Below, piece by piece: positions 1-7,700 of a stretch of DNA of 23,041 nt (position 1 is its first letter; the number at the start of each line of letters is the position of its first letter). A program made the translations under genes and the position numbers. The stretch is from a virus. The stretch is from positions 1-23,041 of the IMG/VR virus record IMGVR_UViG_3300042450_002380, one strand, 5' to 3'. The notes under the pieces are model-generated. The model ran no database searches. It was not told the DNA's origin and saw nothing but the letters and a program-made list of their open reading frames with translations.

Positions 1-100
1 AGAAGCTACTGTAACCCTGCACAAATTAAGAAATTATTATGCATAGTGTAACCATTTGCGATGCCTCTCAGCAAGGGAAATAATTCAAGCAGAAACGCAG
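1..100. other. Non-coding left edge, nothing recognised
   Basis: This is an A/T-rich stretch downstream of the late-operon terminator. I see no convincing gene, tRNA or repeat. A short plus-strand reading frame starts at 61 but runs straight through the terminator stem and has no family resemblance, so I do not call it. Confidence 0.5.
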
Positions 101-152
101 AAAAGCCCCCAGCCTCTCCGACATGGTTGAATGTCGAGAAGGGCTGGGGGCT
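101..152 (-). terminator. Strong intrinsic terminator ending the late operon
   Basis: An 11-bp perfect inverted repeat pairs 104-114 (AGCCCCCAGCC) with 142-152 (GGCTGGGGGCT). Inside it a second perfect 6-bp stem pairs 119-124 (CGACAT) with 131-136 (ATGTCG) around a 6-nt loop. On the minus strand the stem is followed by TTTT at 104-101, as expected for a Rho-independent terminator stopping transcription that arrives from the lysis genes. The plus-strand side has no T tract, so it looks one-directional. Confidence 0.85.
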
Positions 153-179
153 AACGGGTTGGATGCGGACAAATCGATG

Positions 180-452
180 TTACGGGCATAAGCAAGATAT
201 CTCAGCTTGTCGTCTCGCGACTAGGCCGGGCAATACCCTCCCGCCACCATAGACCCACCGGCGCAACTCCTGCGCTGCGCTTGACCAGTCCTGCTGATTG
301 ATCCGCCGTCGGAGCGTCGATGTCTGGAGCCGTCCGGCGCCAAGATTCAATGTGAAATCTACGATGGCGGCGAGCCGGCCCTCGGACTCGGTTGCCAGCA
401 CCGGGCAGTACCGCAGCGTGGCGTTCAATGCCGTGATCAGATCGCATGTCAG
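180..452 (-). pseudogene. C-terminal remnant of a GH24 phage lysozyme
   Basis: The minus frame is open from just after an in-frame stop at 453-455 to a stop at 180-182, about 90 codons. The peptide has the hallmark C-terminal half of GH24 (T4/P21-type) phage lysozymes: RLAAIVDFTLNLGAGRLQ, then STLRRRIN, WVYGGGRVLPGL and an ARRQAE tail. The N-terminal half with the catalytic Glu and the GxxT region is absent, and there is no good start codon (the first candidate is a TTG at 426-428). It therefore cannot be an active muramidase. It lies downstream of a complete lysis cassette with an unrelated lambda R-type endolysin, so the simplest reading is a scar left when one lysis cassette replaced another. 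The call as a lysozyme fragment is made from residue patterns alone. Confidence 0.75.
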
Positions 453-493
453 TTAACTGCGTATATTTATGTCGAATACTTGGAGGAATATAA

Positions 494-1090
494 TCACCAT
501 TCGATCCGTCCACCGATGCCAACGAATCCATGGGTTGAGAGCTGCCCAGCGTTCATACCGGTTGGTTGAGTCACCGTACCGATTACTCCAAGTCGAAGCG
601 CCTTAACCTGCAACAAATCCTGCTCTGCAAGCAGCATGGCAGCCGCGCCTTGATCACCTGTTCCGTAGTAGGCGCCGACACGCCCACTGGTGAGAAATTG
701 GAACCACAGTAGTGGGTCTACCCGGTCATACATGGTGGTCTTGCCGGTGGATGTATCCAGCACACTGGTGATTGTATGACGGTGACCATCTGCCTTCGTG
801 GTGGCGGCCCCCGTCACCTTTTTGCTGTCCTGCTGCACTACTGAGGCAGGAAGATTCAGGTTTTCCTTGACCCTCTTTCCGCCAGCAATAACTTCGGGCG
901 GAGCCTTCATGTCGACCAACTCATGTGGCTGTTGAGCGACTTCCCAGGCAATAATAGCGGGCAGAGACTTCCCAACAGGCGCGCCATGCTCACGATACCA
1001 ATGCCATCCCCAAGATATGGCGAACAGCACCACGGAGATTGCAACGATCAGCAGGAATGCATCCTTGAATGCCAGAATTTTAGCTGTCAT
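494..1090 (-). CDS. Membrane-anchored lysis-cassette protein, function unknown
   Basis: A 198-aa protein that I cannot assign to a family. I chose the ATG at 1088-1090 because it overlaps the stop of the upstream gene by 11 nt; an upstream in-frame start (1105) would lengthen it by only five residues. One hydrophobic segment near residues 9-30 (AFLLIVAISVVLFAISWGWHWY) gives a type II signal anchor. The remainder is polar and should be periplasmic, with Gly-rich stretches near the C-terminus that ends GGRIEW. It occupies the slot where Rz-type spanins usually sit, but it lacks the long coiled coil of an i-spanin, and I saw no embedded Rz1 lipoprotein frame in it. Its membrane topology and position fit a lysis or host-interaction accessory role, but that is inference. 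Confidence 0.75.
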   Translation of the reverse strand: MTAKILAFKDAFLLIVAISVVLFAISWGWHWYREHGAPVGKSLPAIIAWEVAQQPHELVDMKAPPEVIAGGKRVKENLNLPASVVQQDSKKVTGAATTKADGHRHTITSVLDTSTGKTTMYDRVDPLLWFQFLTSGRVGAYYGTGDQGAAAMLLAEQDLLQVKALRLGVIGTVTQPTGMNAGQLSTHGFVGIGGRIEW

Positions 1091-1337
1091 CCTTGCCCTG
1101 CGCATGGGTAGATTCTTTCTTTAATCCCAGTGCCGCGCCCATGCCAGCAAACAAGCTGGCCATGCCAATCCCGAATGTTTGCACGTCGAATTTTTCACCG
1201 CGCCAAACCACTGAGTAAACAACGAGCATTACACCGGCCAATATCACACCAGCCGCCAGCGCCCGTACCGGATCATGGGTTAGATTATTGGTTTCTGTGA
1301 ACCAGTCTCGGCAAATCTTTTTGTAGCCATCTTTCAT
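1080..1337 (-). CDS. Small two-helix membrane protein, candidate holin
   Basis: An 85-aa protein with two hydrophobic stretches, about residues 26-45 (ALAAGVILAGVMLVVYSVVW) and 55-73 (FGIGMASLFAGMGAALGL), joined by a short charged turn, and a charged hydrophilic C-terminus. Small size, two transmembrane helices and a place directly after the endolysin fit a class II-like phage holin, which would permeabilise the inner membrane and release the endolysin. A good ribosome binding site (AAAGGA, about 7 nt upstream) supports the ATG at 1335-1337. It overlaps the next gene by 11 nt. No specific holin family is recognised, and the two membrane proteins encoded upstream of the endolysin are rival candidates. 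Confidence 0.75.
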   Translation of the reverse strand: MKDGYKKICRDWFTETNNLTHDPVRALAAGVILAGVMLVVYSVVWRGEKFDVQTFGIGMASLFAGMGAALGLKKESTHAQGKDDS

Positions 1338-1365
1338 AGATTATCCTTTTGTGAAACCACCAGGG

Positions 1366-1833
1366 TCATGCCAGCGTGCCGCCAGCTTGCTTGTAGGCCG
1401 CTTGTAGGTTTTCCATATTGTTTTCGTGCTGGCCATAACCGGCACCGGGGAGGCTTGCCCAAATGTGAGCGCACTTCCTGACGGCCGACTGGAACCTTCC
1501 GGCCTCGATGTCATCCAGCGCACGGCACTCCTTGATCTGTTGCAGCGCAATCAAGTCTTGGCTATGCGGCGAGAAGTCTGGTAGGGCCATGCTGAGTTTG
1601 TATGCATCGAAGTAACGAGCAAGCAATTGATAGCGGCCCGCCGCAGTTGATGCAAGCGTGGGCCTCAGCTTTATCAGTTGACGCGGATGTTTTGAGTAGT
1701 CGTGAAACAGGATCGGGTGCGCCGGTGTTGACCCGACTATGACGTTGTATCCATTGTCGGAGGATTTCAACAGTGCGGAGCCCAGTTCGCTGTAAGCAAT
1801 CATTTCCAGAAATGCTTTTTGATTTGGTGTCAT
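1366..1833 (-). CDS. Endolysin, lambda R-type lytic transglycosylase
   Basis: A 155-aa protein that aligns by eye along its whole length with phage lambda endolysin R (158 aa), a lytic transglycosylase that cuts the MurNAc-GlcNAc bond of peptidoglycan. Matching blocks are QKAFLEMIAYSE, GYNVIVG, DYSKHPRQLIKL, LASTAAGRYQLLARY, DFSPHSQDLIALQQIKE and IWASLPGAGYGQ. Glu16 in AYSE corresponds to the catalytic Glu of the WSEGT motif in R, although here the following residues differ (LGSALL) and a short insertion precedes GYNVIVG. There is no signal peptide or N-terminal membrane anchor, so it should need a holin. The ATG at 1831-1833 has a weak ribosome binding site, and a small upstream frame ends in an ATGA overlap with it. 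Confidence 0.93.
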   Translation of the reverse strand: MTPNQKAFLEMIAYSELGSALLKSSDNGYNVIVGSTPAHPILFHDYSKHPRQLIKLRPTLASTAAGRYQLLARYFDAYKLSMALPDFSPHSQDLIALQQIKECRALDDIEAGRFQSAVRKCAHIWASLPGAGYGQHENNMENLQAAYKQAGGTLA

Positions 1834-1952
1834 TCGAGGCGCTCAAATAATGTGCCCAGGCGATTGCCAGCACGGAAGGGGAGAGTGCTATGACAGGTGC
1901 GCCGGGGCGATTCGTTAATCTTCGTGACGACCTTTTTCCAACAACCGATCAA
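1830..1952 (-). CDS. Possible 40-codon ORF coupled to the endolysin
   Basis: A frame open between an upstream TAG and a TGA at 1830-1832 that overlaps the endolysin ATG as ATGA. The only plausible start is a TTG at 1950-1952, with no clear ribosome binding site, giving a 40-residue basic peptide beginning MIGCWKKVV. It overlaps the end of the 59-aa gene in another frame and fills an otherwise unexplained 81-bp gap before an endolysin start that has a poor ribosome binding site. The codon before the TTG is Val, so VLIGC resembles a lipobox, but no upstream start would give a signal peptide. I list it because stop-start coupling would explain how the endolysin is translated. It may well be non-coding. 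Confidence 0.25.
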   Translation of the reverse strand: MIGCWKKVVTKINESPRRTCHSTLPFRAGNRLGTLFERLE

Positions 1953-2094
1953 TACGCTGGTGCGCCTCAGTGATGCTCTTGCCTAACTGATCTTGCCGGT
2001 GATGAATTCCGCGAATATCTGCGCGGATTCCGCCCCAAATTGCAGCACCAACGATGATCTGGCCGGCGAGCCATTCCCACACTTCTGGGATCAC
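1915..2094 (-). CDS. 59-aa membrane protein with GTG start
   Basis: A short gene beginning at a GTG (2092-2094) that overlaps the TGA of the upstream 71-aa gene as GTGA, and ending at TAA (1915-1917). The N-terminus IPEVWEWLAGQIIVGAAIWG is amphipathic to membrane-spanning. The rest is a polar helix with heptad-like spacing (HHRQDQLGKSITEAHQRIDR) and a charged tail. The layout of one short hydrophobic segment plus a cytoplasmic coil resembles small phage holin or antiholin accessory proteins, but no family is recognised. The tight coupling to the 71-aa gene suggests that the two membrane proteins are made in matched amounts. Confidence 0.65.
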   Translation of the reverse strand: MIPEVWEWLAGQIIVGAAIWGGIRADIRGIHHRQDQLGKSITEAHQRIDRLLEKGRHED

Positions 2095-2306
2095 GATTTG
2101 CCTGCAAGCAGTCCAACCACGAACGCGGCCACGATGATGGTGAACAGGAATGCCGTAGAATGTTTTTTTGCAGCCAAACGCACCACCAACCTGTCAACAG
2201 CCGGCTCCATGTCTGCCTCGACAGCAGCAATCGATCGCCTGATTCTCGCAGCCACATCCTTGACCGATGTCACCACACATTTCTCCTTTTCTTTTTCGAT
2301 TGCCAT
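2091..2306 (-). CDS. 71-aa tail-anchored membrane protein, lysis cassette
   Basis: A small protein with a charged N-terminal helix (residues 1-48, beginning MAIEKEKEKC) and a single C-terminal transmembrane helix at about 50-68 (STAFLFTIIVAAFVVGLLAG). It starts at ATG 2304-2306 behind a very strong ribosome binding site (AGGAGG, 6 nt upstream), the best in this part of the window. It directly follows a UUCG-loop terminator, so it is the first gene of the lysis cassette. C-terminal anchoring with a coil-like cytoplasmic domain fits a holin regulator or XhlA-like lysis helper, but I do not recognise a specific family. Confidence 0.75.
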   Translation of the reverse strand: MAIEKEKEKCVVTSVKDVAARIRRSIAAVEADMEPAVDRLVVRLAAKKHSTAFLFTIIVAAFVVGLLAGKS

Positions 2307-2332
2307 GATGTTCCTCCTGAATTTAGAGCAAT

Positions 2333-2354
2333 AAAAAAGCCCCCGAAGGGGCTT
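2333..2354 (-). terminator. UUCG-loop intrinsic terminator before lysis genes
   Basis: On the minus strand the RNA reads AAGCCCC-UUCG-GGGGCUU followed by U residues (stem arms 2337-2343 and 2348-2354, loop 2344-2347, A tract 2333-2338 on the plus strand). The perfect 7-bp stem with an extra-stable UUCG tetraloop and U tract is a canonical terminator. It separates the tail-fibre genes from the lysis cassette and ends about 27 nt before the next start codon. Confidence 0.88.
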
Positions 2355-2374
2355 GGTAGTTGAATGTAAATAGA

Positions 2375-2833
2375 TTACGGTATCGTCCGAACCGGCAGCG
2401 CTGACAGGAATTCATCCAACGGCGGAATCGGTACCCAAACTTCAGTTGGTAGTGTGGGCCAGATTATTTCACCTGCTAAAGGGTACACAGCAATCTGACG
2501 AATCTCTTGGCGATACGCAATAAACTCTGCTTGATTCGCTAATCTGGGACTGGCTGTTGGTAGCCCTATGTCAGATATGGTCGTCCAGTCGGTGTTGTAT
2601 AACAACCCGGAGGCTTTTTGTTGATTCTGCTCTGCCGTTGGCGCACGCGGCGCGGGTGTAATGTGAATTGGGTATCCTTGTGTATCTGCAACAATTTGCT
2701 TTCCGTTAGATTGACCCTCTAGTAGAGACTGATAATATTCCTCAGTGATCTCTACTGCGTCAGCAGGCATTACAGGGTTAATGTCTGGGGTATAGAAACC
2801 GCAGGTTGAAGCCGAGTAGAAGTAATTTGTCAT
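2375..2833 (-). CDS. Tail fibre assembly protein
   Basis: A 152-aa protein directly downstream of the tail fibre gene. The start MTNYFYSASTCGFYTPDINP, with a following segment PADAVEITEEYYQSLLEGQSNG, fits the N-terminal pattern of phage tail fibre assembly proteins (short beta-strand lead, then 'P.dave.t...y..LL.gqs.G'). The Gln/Pro-rich middle and the C-terminal IPPLDEFLSALP are typical too. Members help the adjacent fibre fold or trimerise, and some remain in the virion. The ribosome binding site (AGGA) lies about 7 nt before ATG 2831-2833. A terminator follows within 25 nt. Confidence 0.75.
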   Translation of the reverse strand: MTNYFYSASTCGFYTPDINPVMPADAVEITEEYYQSLLEGQSNGKQIVADTQGYPIHITPAPRAPTAEQNQQKASGLLYNTDWTTISDIGLPTASPRLANQAEFIAYRQEIRQIAVYPLAGEIIWPTLPTEVWVPIPPLDEFLSALPVRTIP

Positions 2834-2857
2834 TTTATTTTCCTGGGCGCTTAATTA

Positions 2858-3799
2858 TTATTTCCCTATCGCCATCCAGTAGAATGGTGATGTTCCGTCT
2901 GATCCTTTTCTTAAGACAAAACTGCTTAAACCAACAGTGTCTACAGTATTCTCGCCAGACGATGAAACGGTTAAAGCCTTTATATTATTTATTTGGACAT
3001 TGTAAATAGACGTTGGGAACGCTATTGGGTATGTGATTACTGTCGAACTATCCTGTGCAAGACTGGCAGTAGCTCCCCATTGTAAAATCATGCCGTTCGG
3101 TAACTTCATGTACCCATTTGCAGCGTTACTCAATGTGCCGAAAGCAAAAGCAGTGGTGGCCAACTGGGTAGTGCTGGTGGCACTTGCTGCTGTTGTAGCC
3201 GTACAACTAGTTAAATCACCACTTACCGGTATTCCAAGTGCCGGAGCAACTAGAGTCTTATTACTTAGCGTATCAGTCGTAGCCTTGCCCACCAGCGTAT
3301 CGGTCGCAACTGGTAGAGTGAGTGTTCCAGAGCCTGCAACGGCTGGCGCCTCGATCGTAATAGAGCCACTCGTAGCGCCATTTAGCACAACGCGAGATAA
3401 CACCCCTTCAACCGCAAGCGTCACCGTCCATGCTGCAATTGTTCCTGATCCGCCGTACTGCGTCACTGTGACAACAAGCGTACCTGTCTCGGCCGTATAT
3501 GCAGTTACATAGCCGATCATGTGATTTGAAGGGCTTGCGGAAGATGCTATTTTTAAACTCTGCCCAACAACGTAGCTCTTGCCCGTCTGCACGGTCAGGC
3601 TCTTGGTTCCAGCTCCAATACTCAGCGCCGTGGTGCTGGTAGCGTTGGTCGAGTTGTTGTTCATGGCGGTCACTGCTACATTGATCTCAGCGACCAACTG
3701 AGGCAGTGCGCCCATCAGCGCATCAGCTGCTGGCACATAGACCGCATCAATCATCGTTCGGGAGGGTGCTGGCGTAGGTAGCGAGGTAATCGCTGGCAT
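2858..3799 (-). CDS. Tail fibre protein with gp53-like C-terminal domain
   Basis: A 313-aa receptor-binding fibre candidate. The N-terminus (PAPSRTMIDAVYVPAADALM, ALPQLVAEINVAVTAMN) matches the short attachment segment common on phage fibres that dock to the tail tip. The middle is Ser/Thr/Ala/Gly-rich beta repeats, including the common fibre phrase DTLSNKTLVAPALG. The last 90 residues fit the gp53-like fibre tip: NGYMKLPNGMILQWG, then YPIAFPTSIYNVQ, and the terminal FYWMAIGK. It is short for a siphovirus side fibre. The composition is more A/T-rich than the head genes, as is common for host-range genes that are exchanged often. Its assembly protein follows within 25 nt. Confidence 0.87.
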   Translation of the reverse strand: MPAITSLPTPAPSRTMIDAVYVPAADALMGALPQLVAEINVAVTAMNNNSTNATSTTALSIGAGTKSLTVQTGKSYVVGQSLKIASSASPSNHMIGYVTAYTAETGTLVVTVTQYGGSGTIAAWTVTLAVEGVLSRVVLNGATSGSITIEAPAVAGSGTLTLPVATDTLVGKATTDTLSNKTLVAPALGIPVSGDLTSCTATTAASATSTTQLATTAFAFGTLSNAANGYMKLPNGMILQWGATASLAQDSSTVITYPIAFPTSIYNVQINNIKALTVSSSGENTVDTVGLSSFVLRKGSDGTSPFYWMAIGK

Positions 3800-3835
3800 A
3801 ATTCTAGTCCTGTGGTTAAAGTGTTCTGATACGCC

Positions 3836-4741
3836 TTATGTCAGCCCGGCGAGATCGAGGCTGCAGGCTGACACCACCGGCCCTGGAATGTCGATGCGGA
3901 AGCCTTTGTAAAACCCGTAAATAAATGTTGAGGAATACCCTTCGATGCCGACCCACACCACTGGCGTGGCGCGATAAGATGCCAGGAGCAAATGTAGCGC
4001 ATCGATGCGCATGTTTTCGACCTCAACCGCAAAAGTGGCACGCTTGCTGTAGGCGCGCTCCAGAATGCTGAAATTACCCCACACATCTTGTTGCTTGACG
4101 CTATAGTCATCGATCCCTAGCGATGCGCCATTGTCGGTGAGGCCGAGGCTGAACTGCATCCCGAGCACCAGTTCACCCAGCAGTGCTGTGGCACCTGGAG
4201 CCGATAAAAGCACCCTCACAGTGGGGGCGTAGTACGCCGGCAGATCCAGCGCCACAAAATCAGAAACGCGAACAATCGGCTCGTAGAAATACACGTACCA
4301 GTCAGTGATTCCCATTGTCGAAACCAGGCTGGTCGTTTTGTCATAAACAACACCATCAATGGTGTCCGTGACGATGATGCGAACCGTCGCTCCGGCGATA
4401 TTCATCAGCGCGATGCCGTTGACCCGACCAGTGCAATTGATCGTCACATCAATGCTATCAGCGTTACTGGTTTGTCCCGACACCACCGCATCAAACATGC
4501 GCCAGCGATTGGTCGCGCCCACTTTCAGCCACCAGGTATCTGCTGCCAGTCCGGTCGTGAGGTGCCCTGTGTTGGCGTTTTGCAGAGACTCGATGATCCA
4601 ATGCTTATTGGCGGCGATGTAAATCACGCGCGCGCCCAGGGCATAAGTCGTTGCCGGGTTGTACGCCGCGTAATCAGTTTCTGGTACGTTGCTGCTGGTC
4701 AGGGTGGCATCGTTTACTGGCATGGGCCGAATCATCTTCAT
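3836..4741 (-). CDS. Tail protein with CBM5/12-like N-terminal module
   Basis: A 301-aa protein whose ATG (4739-4741) overlaps the tape-measure stop as ATGA, so it is a tail gene acting just after the tape measure. Residues about 24-73 (AAYNPATTYALGARVIY, then WIIESLQNANTGH and DTWWLKVG) show the aromatic and Gly spacing of chitin-binding type 3 (CBM5/12) modules. The rest is beta-rich without a catalytic signature and ends in FIYGFYKGFRIDIPGP. The position fits a distal tail or tail-tip component, and the module could touch cell-surface glycans. It is the only gene between the tape measure and the fibre, where siphophages usually carry several tip genes. The exact role is inference. Confidence 0.75.
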   Translation of the reverse strand: MKMIRPMPVNDATLTSSNVPETDYAAYNPATTYALGARVIYIAANKHWIIESLQNANTGHLTTGLAADTWWLKVGATNRWRMFDAVVSGQTSNADSIDVTINCTGRVNGIALMNIAGATVRIIVTDTIDGVVYDKTTSLVSTMGITDWYVYFYEPIVRVSDFVALDLPAYYAPTVRVLLSAPGATALLGELVLGMQFSLGLTDNGASLGIDDYSVKQQDVWGNFSILERAYSKRATFAVEVENMRIDALHLLLASYRATPVVWVGIEGYSSTFIYGFYKGFRIDIPGPVVSACSLDLAGLT

Positions 4742-7700
4742 ACCGTTCTCACGGCGGGCATGCCATCGTTGTCCCAGCGACGCACCATATCCGCGGTTGC
4801 TGAAACGTGGCGTGCGATTGCATCATTAGTTTTTTTGAGTTCTGCGCGGAGTTGGCGAATTTCTGCCACAAACGCAGCATTGCCGGCATCGGGGCTGCGC
4901 AGCCGCGCCATCAGCTCGCGGTTATCGGCCGCCGGAATGATGCGCTCGCCAGTATGAATGTTAGCTGGCATATCGTAGGGCACGTAGTCGGTGCCGACGG
5001 CAAATGACGGCCGGAATGCGTTGGTCTGGCTCAGCAGCGTATTGCTGGCGGTCTGCCTGGTGTGCTGGTAGCGAATATAGTCCGTCAGCGTGGCAAAATA
5101 GTCCTCTGTCAGCGCGACGATACCCTGGCCCAACTGCTCAGTCGCATTGGTCAACGATGCAAACGCGGGCGCGAGTTGCACCAGCGCTGAGAACATTCCC
5201 TGCCCGGCATTGGTGCTTAGATCCTGCGCCTCGGTCAGGGCGCGGTACTGGTCGAGCGTGGCGGGTAGAGTGGTCAGCCCGAGATTGGAGAGCTCATGAT
5301 TCAGCAGCCGCCAGCCGCTGGCGTTGCGCTCGGCGTCGGTGTAGAAATTCTGGTAGTACGCCTGCAGCGGCGCAGCCGCCTTATCCACTCCCCCAAATAA
5401 CTGGATCAGGTTGTCGCGTGCGACGGTGCTGGCCAGCCCCAATGCACCAAACGACTGCCCGGTGAGATCGATCAGTTCGGTGGTCAAAATGAATTCCGAG
5501 CGCATGCGTTTGGCGGTGTCCGTCAACTGCTCGCCCTTCTGCTGCACCGCCGCCAATTCCGGCACCAGGCGCGTGCCGATGCTGTTGGACACGTCAATAG
5601 TCAACTGCTTGATCTTCTCTTCAGAGTCGATTTGCCGTCGCACTGAATAGGTCCAGCCTGCGAGCGAGCGGGCGCCTTCATTGGCCGACATTATCAAATC
5701 GGCGTAGACCGCAGAGGCCGAGGCGACGACCGAAGAGAGGCCTTGTTGCGTATCCTCGCTAAGAGCAGTGTGGTCTACTCTGTAACGGTTTTTACGAAAC
5801 CACCCGCCTTTGCTGCGCATTGTTTGCTGCAGGTCCCCGCCGAAGCCGCTGGCATCAAACTGTCCGACCAACTCCTGCGGGCCAATCGGTTTAAACGGGC
5901 CGCGCCCAAACATGGTGTTCAGCATGGGACCGAGCACCGGCACATAATTCAGTACCTTCCCCACGCCGCCACCAATTACTTTATCACCAGCGAGTTTTCT
6001 GAAAATCAGATCAACCGCAATCAGTGCAATCGCAGGCCCGGCCATTGCTGCCAGGCTAGCGCCGATGGTGGCGGCAGCACCCATGCCCGTGCCTGCGATT
6101 GCCGTACCGGCGCCACCGATGAACGCAGTACCTGCCCCACCTGCCGCACTGAATATGCCTGCCGTGGAGCCGGCTAAGCCAGCGCCGAAGGCGCTCACTG
6201 CGCTGGAACCGAACATACTACCAAGATCAGCAATACCGCTGCCGAGCGTGCTGGTGAGGCCGCCGGTGACTGCACTGAAAATGTTGCTGGCGCCGGAGGC
6301 GATGTTCATCAGGCTGAGGCCACCGCTGCTCACCGAGCCCCCTGTGGCGTTGGCTGCCCCCGCAGCAAAACTCCCGCTCAACGAAGTGCCGATGTTAATG
6401 ATCCATTTACGCACCGTGAGCTGATACAGCAGATCAATGATGGACATCTTGATGGATTGCCCGATGGATGCCATCGCGCTTGTCCCGTGTGCGGCGAATT
6501 GCACGAATGCCATCCTTCCGGTCTGTTCCATCGTGCTCCACATCCGACTCCAGTCTTCCCCTGCCTTGGCGATCTGTTGCTCTTTCACTAGATCGCGCTG
6601 TAGTTGCGCGAGCGCATCCAGATCGTTGGCATGCTGCATGTATGCATCATGCAACGGCCCGGCATAGACGGCCGCACTACGCAGGTTTGCCGCAAGTTCC
6701 TCGTTCTTCGATCCGGTCAATGCGATGATCTGTTCGTTACTCATGCCGATCATGGCATTCTGTTCACGCAGCGCGTCGATCTGTCCTTGTACGCCGGTGA
6801 TCTGCCGCTGGCCGGATTGGATCAGATCATCAGCGGCTTTCTTGGCGGCCTGCATGGCGATCACTGATTGCTCGGTGGTGAGCAGATTTTCCAGATCTCC
6901 GGTCAGTTTGATTTTCTGCACGCTGGTCAGGTTGAGCGTGCCGTCGCGCAATTTGACCATGGCATCCAGTGCGGTTTTCTGCCCGTCAGTCAACTTGGCC
7001 TGCCCGGATAATTCGAGCGCCTGCGCGGCAGTTTTCTCATGGATCGAGCCAATCAGTTTGTCGTAGGCATTGATGGCGGCTTTGGCGTCAGAGGCACTGG
7101 CAGCTGCCGCGCCAGACTGGTAGTTGAGTGCGGGCTTGGCTACTGCGGGCGTGTTGATTTTGGAGGTTTGCTTCGTGACCTCGGGCGAGCCGTTCCATAC
7201 GTTGCCGATGAATTTTCCAATCGATGCGGCGTTGCCTTTGTAATCACTCAAGAACGCATCCTTGATTACCTTGACGCCGGAGAAATCCAGATGCGCGAAG
7301 CGATCGGCCATCGCAGCCGCCGCCCCAATGGCAGCGCCGACTTGGGTGAATACATACCCCACCAGTGAGCCCGCGGTGACCAGTCCCTTGAGGGCGATCC
7401 CTGCCGCATCGGCGGTGGCGGTGAATGCCACCGTATTGGTCGAAGTATTGTTCATTGCTCCGGCGATATCGGTCAGCGCTGGCATCAGGTTCAGTGCCAT
7501 GGAGGTGTACAGCGAATCCACATGCCCGCTCATCAGCCCCATCTGGTCTTTCAGCAGTGAGGCCTGCTGCGCGGCCTCGGTCGAGACACCGGAGAAGCGG
7601 CTGATGTTGTCCGCCATGTCGTTCAATACCGGCATGATTTCCGCACCGGATTTACCGAACAGATCAGTGGCCAGCGCAGTCTTGCCCGCGCCATCGGCGT

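Noticed and set aside
202-531. Alternative minus frame over the lysozyme remnant
   Set aside because: The overlapping frame 180-452 carries clear GH24 motifs, while this one has none.
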